From assembly GCA_002392835.1 (NCBI GenBank), contig DGHX01000018.1, positions 1-11,844 on the forward strand: a DNA stretch of 11,844 bases, given 5' to 3'. The DNA comes from Prevotella sp. UBA3837. Its GTDB lineage: Bacteria > Bacteroidota > Bacteroidia > Bacteroidales > Bacteroidaceae. The notes beneath the pieces were generated by a model that had not been told where the DNA came from, ran no database searches, and saw only the letters and a program-made list of their open reading frames with translations. Positions 9,515 to 11,844 of the stretch are shown one piece after another. Each line of letters opens with the position of its first letter. Position 1 is the first letter of the stretch. Both the position numbers and the translations under genes were made by a program.

Positions 9515-10726
9515 TTACTTGATGATGCCCTGTTCGACAAAGATTTTCTTCAGTGCCACCACCGAGCGTTCCACCTGCTCCTCAGTGTGTGTAGCCATCA
9601 GGGCGTAACGCACGAGTGTGTCCTGCGGAGCGCAGGCAGGCGGTATGACGGGGTTGATGAACACACCGGCATTGAAGGCCAGCGCCGTAACGAGGAACGT
9701 CTTGTCCGTATCGCGCACATAGAGCGGAATGATGGGGCTTTCGGTGTCGCCAATCTCAAATCCCTCCTCGCGGAAGCGCTTCAGCGCATAGCGCGTCACC
9801 TTCCACAGTGCCTCTATGCGCTGGGGCTCGCTCTGTATGATGTGAAGTGCCTCCATGGCAGCAGCCGTGGCAGCGGGGGTGTTCGATGCCGAGAAGATGT
9901 AGGTGCGGCAGGTGTGGCGGAGCCAGTTGATGGTGTCGCTGTCGGAAGCGATGAACCCGCCGATGGAAGCCAGCGACTTCGAGAACGTGCCCATAATCAG
10001 GTCCACATCATCGGTCAGCCCGAAGTGGTCGCACACGCCGCGGCCCTGACGCCCGAAGACGCCGATGCCGTGAGCCTCGTCGACCATCACAGAGCAGTTG
10101 TACTTCTTCTTCAGCTCCACGATCTCGGGCAGCTTGGCCAGATCGCCCTCCATGCTGAACACACCGTCAATGACAATCAGCTTCACGGCCTCGTAGGGCA
10201 GCTTCTGCAGCACACGCTCCAGGTCGGCCATGTCGTTGTGCTTGTAATGCAGCTGCTTGGCAAAAGCCAACCGCCGACCGTCAACGATGCTGGCATGGTC
10301 GCGGTCATCGCAGATGACGTAGTCGTCCTTACCCAGCAAGGCGGGAATGACGCCCTGGTTCACACTGAAGCCCGTTGAGAAGCAGAGACAGTCATCCTTG
10401 CCCACGAACTGGGCTATCTCCTTCTCCAACTGTATGTGAATGTCAAGCGTGCCGTTCAAGAAACGGCTGCCGGCACAACCTGATCCATACTTATCAAGTG
10501 CTTCCTTTGCTTTGTCAATAATACGCTGGTCACCAGTCAGGCCGGTATAGGCATTTGAGCCAAACATCAGCACTTTGTGACCACCCATTTCAACCTCAGT
10601 TCCCTGCTTGCCCTCAATGGCACGGAAATAGGGATAGATGCCCTTAGCCATGGCTTCCTGAGGAATGCGATACGATTTGTATCTCTCTTGTAGTTGTCCC
10701 ATAACTCGATTTATAGGTGTTTTCAT
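9515..10726 (-). CDS. spt: Serine palmitoyltransferase (PLP-dependent, sphingolipid synthesis)
   Basis: A 403-residue fold-type I PLP enzyme of the alpha-oxoamine synthase family. Spt condenses L-serine with a long-chain acyl thioester to 3-ketosphinganine, the first step of sphingolipid synthesis, in the cytoplasm. Visible features: GSNAYTGLTG near 56-65, GSGCAGSRFLNGTLDIH (81-97), H144 in DRDHAS (stacks on PLP), D216 and H219 in VDEAHG, and the Schiff-base lysine K250 in GTFSKSLASIGG. The N-terminal block GIYPYFRAIEG followed by MFGSN is, as I recall, typical of Bacteroidetes Spt. Glycine C-acetyltransferase (Kbl) and BioF are related alternatives, but no threonine or biotin genes are adjacent, whereas a lipid kinase is. 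The ATG at 10726 is taken; Met9 (10702, beginning MGQLQERY) is a real alternative because related proteins often begin there. The gene has its own promoter and is followed by a stem-loop. Confidence 0.86.
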   Translation of the reverse strand: MKTPINRVMGQLQERYKSYRIPQEAMAKGIYPYFRAIEGKQGTEVEMGGHKVLMFGSNAYTGLTGDQRIIDKAKEALDKYGSGCAGSRFLNGTLDIHIQLEKEIAQFVGKDDCLCFSTGFSVNQGVIPALLGKDDYVICDDRDHASIVDGRRLAFAKQLHYKHNDMADLERVLQKLPYEAVKLIVIDGVFSMEGDLAKLPEIVELKKKYNCSVMVDEAHGIGVFGRQGRGVCDHFGLTDDVDLIMGTFSKSLASIGGFIASDSDTINWLRHTCRTYIFSASNTPAATAAAMEALHIIQSEPQRIEALWKVTRYALKRFREEGFEIGDTESPIIPLYVRDTDKTFLVTALAFNAGVFINPVIPPACAPQDTLVRYALMATHTEEQVERSVVALKKIFVEQGIIK

Positions 10727-10740
10727 TCTTTAACAGGCTG

Positions 10741-10748
10741 CAAAGTTA
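10741..10748 (-). promoter_or_regulatory. -7 promoter box for spt
   Basis: The minus strand reads TAACTTTG, a full match to TAnnTTTG, ending 14 nt before the ATG at 10726 (38 nt before the Met9 start). The nearest upstream TTTG is only 12 nt away, too close for a standard -33 element, so the upstream element is unclear. Confidence 0.65.
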
Positions 10749-10841
10749 CATAAAATTCTCCAAATACTGCTCTTTTTTCACAAAAATGTTTGCTTTTTGC
10801 ATTTTTCTTCTACTTTTTGTGGCTTTTTCACCATTAATTTG

Positions 10842-10849
10842 TACTTTTG
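10842..10849 (+). promoter_or_regulatory. -7 promoter box for the lipid kinase, almost touching its ATG
   Basis: TACTTTTG fits TAnnTTTG, with a TTTG at 10816-10819 placed 22 nt upstream as a plausible -33 element. Only 5 nt separate the box from the ATG at 10855, so transcription would begin at or within a few bases of the start codon. Confidence 0.65.
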
Positions 10850-10854
10850 CACCT

Positions 10855-11844
10855 ATGCAAGAAGATAAAAAACATATTGTTTTCATCGTCAACCCCATCT
10901 CGGGCACCAGTTCGAAGAAGGGATTCGACAAGATAGTCAGCAAGACGCTCGCCGACGACCGCTTTCATTACGACATCATCCGCACGGAGTATGCCGGCCA
11001 TGCCGCCGAGATAGCCCGTCAGTGCGCTGCCAAGGGCGTTGACGTGTGCGTGGCCGTGGGAGGCGACGGCACGGTGAACGAGGTGGCACGCTCGCTCGCC
11101 GGATCGGCCACGGCACTCGGCATCGTGCCCTGCGGCTCGGGCAACGGCCTGGCACGACACCTGTGCCTGCCCATGAGCATGAAGAAGGCCGTAGCCGTCA
11201 TAGCACAAGGACAGACCGACACCTTCGACTATGGGCTCATCAACGGACATCCCTTCTTCTGTACGTGCGGCATGGGCTTCGACGCCCATGTGTCGCTGCT
11301 CTTCGCACAGTCGGGCAAGCGCGGGCTGGCCACCTACGCACGCATGGTGCTCAAGGAGGGGATGAAGTACCAGCCCACCAGCTACGAGCTGACCATAGAG
11401 GACGAGCAGGGAACCACACAGCACTGTGACGCCTTCCTCATAGCATGCGCCAATGCAGCCCAGTATGGCAACAACACATACATAGCACCCGGCGCATCGA
11501 TGCAGGACGGGCTGCTCGACGTGATCATCATAGAACCTTTCAAGGGCATAGGCGGGCCAAAGGTGCTGATGGACCTCTTCACCAAGACCGTGAAGAGCAA
11601 CAAGCACGTGCGGCATCTGCGTGCACGACGGGTGCACATTCACCGCCCTGCCGACGACGCCGTCCACTTCGACGGCGATGCCACAGTGATGGGAACCGAC
11701 ATCGACGTGGAGATAGTGCCGCGACAGCTGCGCGCCATCGTCAACCCGAAGGAAATAGAAGACAAGGCCAAGCCAAACCCCATTGCCGACAAGCTGAACA
11801 AACTATTGTATAATTCAAGTTTCGCAAGTTGGGGAGTTAAAGGA
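10855..11844 (+). CDS. DAGK/LCB5-type lipid kinase, possibly acting on sphingoid lipids (open at right edge)
   Basis: 330 codons are visible with no stop, so the 3' end lies outside the window; most of the fold is present. The N-terminal DAGK catalytic domain has NPISGT (13-18), the nucleotide-binding GGDGTVNEV (69-77) and GSGNGLARHL (94-103). The C-terminal YegS/LCB5-like domain has GMGFDAHVS, DGLLDVIII and FDGD (272-275). The family phosphorylates diacylglycerol, sphingosine or ceramide at the inner membrane face with ATP. Two details lean towards a sphingoid or ceramide substrate: the GSGN motif, as in sphingosine kinases rather than GTxND of bacterial DgkB/YegS, and divergence from spt. 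Family position is secure, substrate is inference. The usual DGE near the end is DGD here. The ATG at 10855 is used because the NPxSG motif follows at once; a GTG at 10819 could add 12 residues but overlaps the promoter. The last few visible residues (YNSSFASWGVKG) are near the expected C terminus. Confidence 0.87.
   Translation, partial: MQEDKKHIVFIVNPISGTSSKKGFDKIVSKTLADDRFHYDIIRTEYAGHAAEIARQCAAKGVDVCVAVGGDGTVNEVARSLAGSATALGIVPCGSGNGLARHLCLPMSMKKAVAVIAQGQTDTFDYGLINGHPFFCTCGMGFDAHVSLLFAQSGKRGLATYARMVLKEGMKYQPTSYELTIEDEQGTTQHCDAFLIACANAAQYGNNTYIAPGASMQDGLLDVIIIEPFKGIGGPKVLMDLFTKTVKSNKHVRHLRARRVHIHRPADDAVHFDGDATVMGTDIDVEIVPRQLRAIVNPKEIEDKAKPNPIADKLNKLLYNSSFASWGVKG

Noticed and set aside
9587..10378. 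Plus-strand 263-codon open frame opposite spt
   Set aside because: It is an antisense shadow of a strongly conserved PLP enzyme, with no promoter or known motif.
9515..10726. Calling the PLP enzyme Kbl or BioF
   Set aside because: No threonine-degradation or biotin genes are nearby, while the N-terminal GIYPYF and MFGSN blocks and the lipid-kinase neighbour fit serine palmitoyltransferase. An alignment would decide.
10746..10943. Small 65-codon minus-strand frame upstream of spt
   Set aside because: It spans both divergent promoters and the first codons of the kinase gene and has no recognisable features.
10834..11667. Minus-strand 277-codon open frame opposite the lipid kinase
   Set aside because: It is an antisense shadow; the kinase motifs NPISGT, GGDGT and GSGN on the plus strand settle the coding frame.

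Overview
The window looks like chromosomal DNA of a Bacteroidales bacterium, most likely a GC-rich member of the Prevotella group. This rests on four things: TAnnTTTG-type -7 promoter boxes with few Shine-Dalgarno sites, a type IX secretion type-B C-terminal domain, a bacterial serine palmitoyltransferase (sphingolipid synthesis), and a UvrA and a POT transporter that look Bacteroidetes-like. I see no tRNA, rRNA, insertion sequence, phage gene or CRISPR array. The genus is an inference from sequence style, not a database result.

Layout. (1) Positions 3198 down to 1, minus strand: a two-gene unit with a secreted PKD plus gliding/T9SS C-terminal-domain protein, overlapped at its 3' end by uvrA, which runs off the left edge. 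(2) Positions 3199-3336: a divergent promoter region. (3) Positions 3337-9404, plus strand: five closely packed genes, namely a LysM plus periplasmic-binding-fold protein, a small outer-membrane beta-barrel, a POT peptide transporter, a secreted endonuclease/exonuclease/phosphatase-fold enzyme and an NhaC-type Na+/H+ antiporter. Gaps are 20, 3, -1 and 31 bp, so they probably form one operon. (4) A long stem-loop at 9442-9492 sits in the convergent gap. (5) Positions 10726-9515, minus strand: serine palmitoyltransferase. (6) From 10855 to the right edge, plus strand: a DAGK/LCB5-type lipid kinase, divergent from spt and open at the edge.

How they may work together. Region 3 encodes one predicted protein for each envelope layer: outer-membrane barrel, peptidoglycan-associated periplasmic binding protein, and inner-membrane peptide transporter and Na+/H+ antiporter. 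A solute-uptake or envelope-maintenance role is possible but unproven. Spt makes the sphingoid base, and the adjacent kinase carries a GSGN motif like that of sphingosine kinases rather than the GTxND of bacterial diacylglycerol kinases, so it may act on a sphingolipid.

The most unusual structure is a set of three degenerate short-period arrays with 7- or 8-bp units, very poor in G on the coding strand. One lies in frame inside uvrA. One encodes the signal peptide of the secreted endonuclease. One forms the endonuclease-nhaC junction and supplies both the stop and the start codon. They look like one class of expanding low-complexity DNA that has been absorbed into genes. Otherwise the window is mostly housekeeping and envelope genes, and I found no clear new defence or mobile system.
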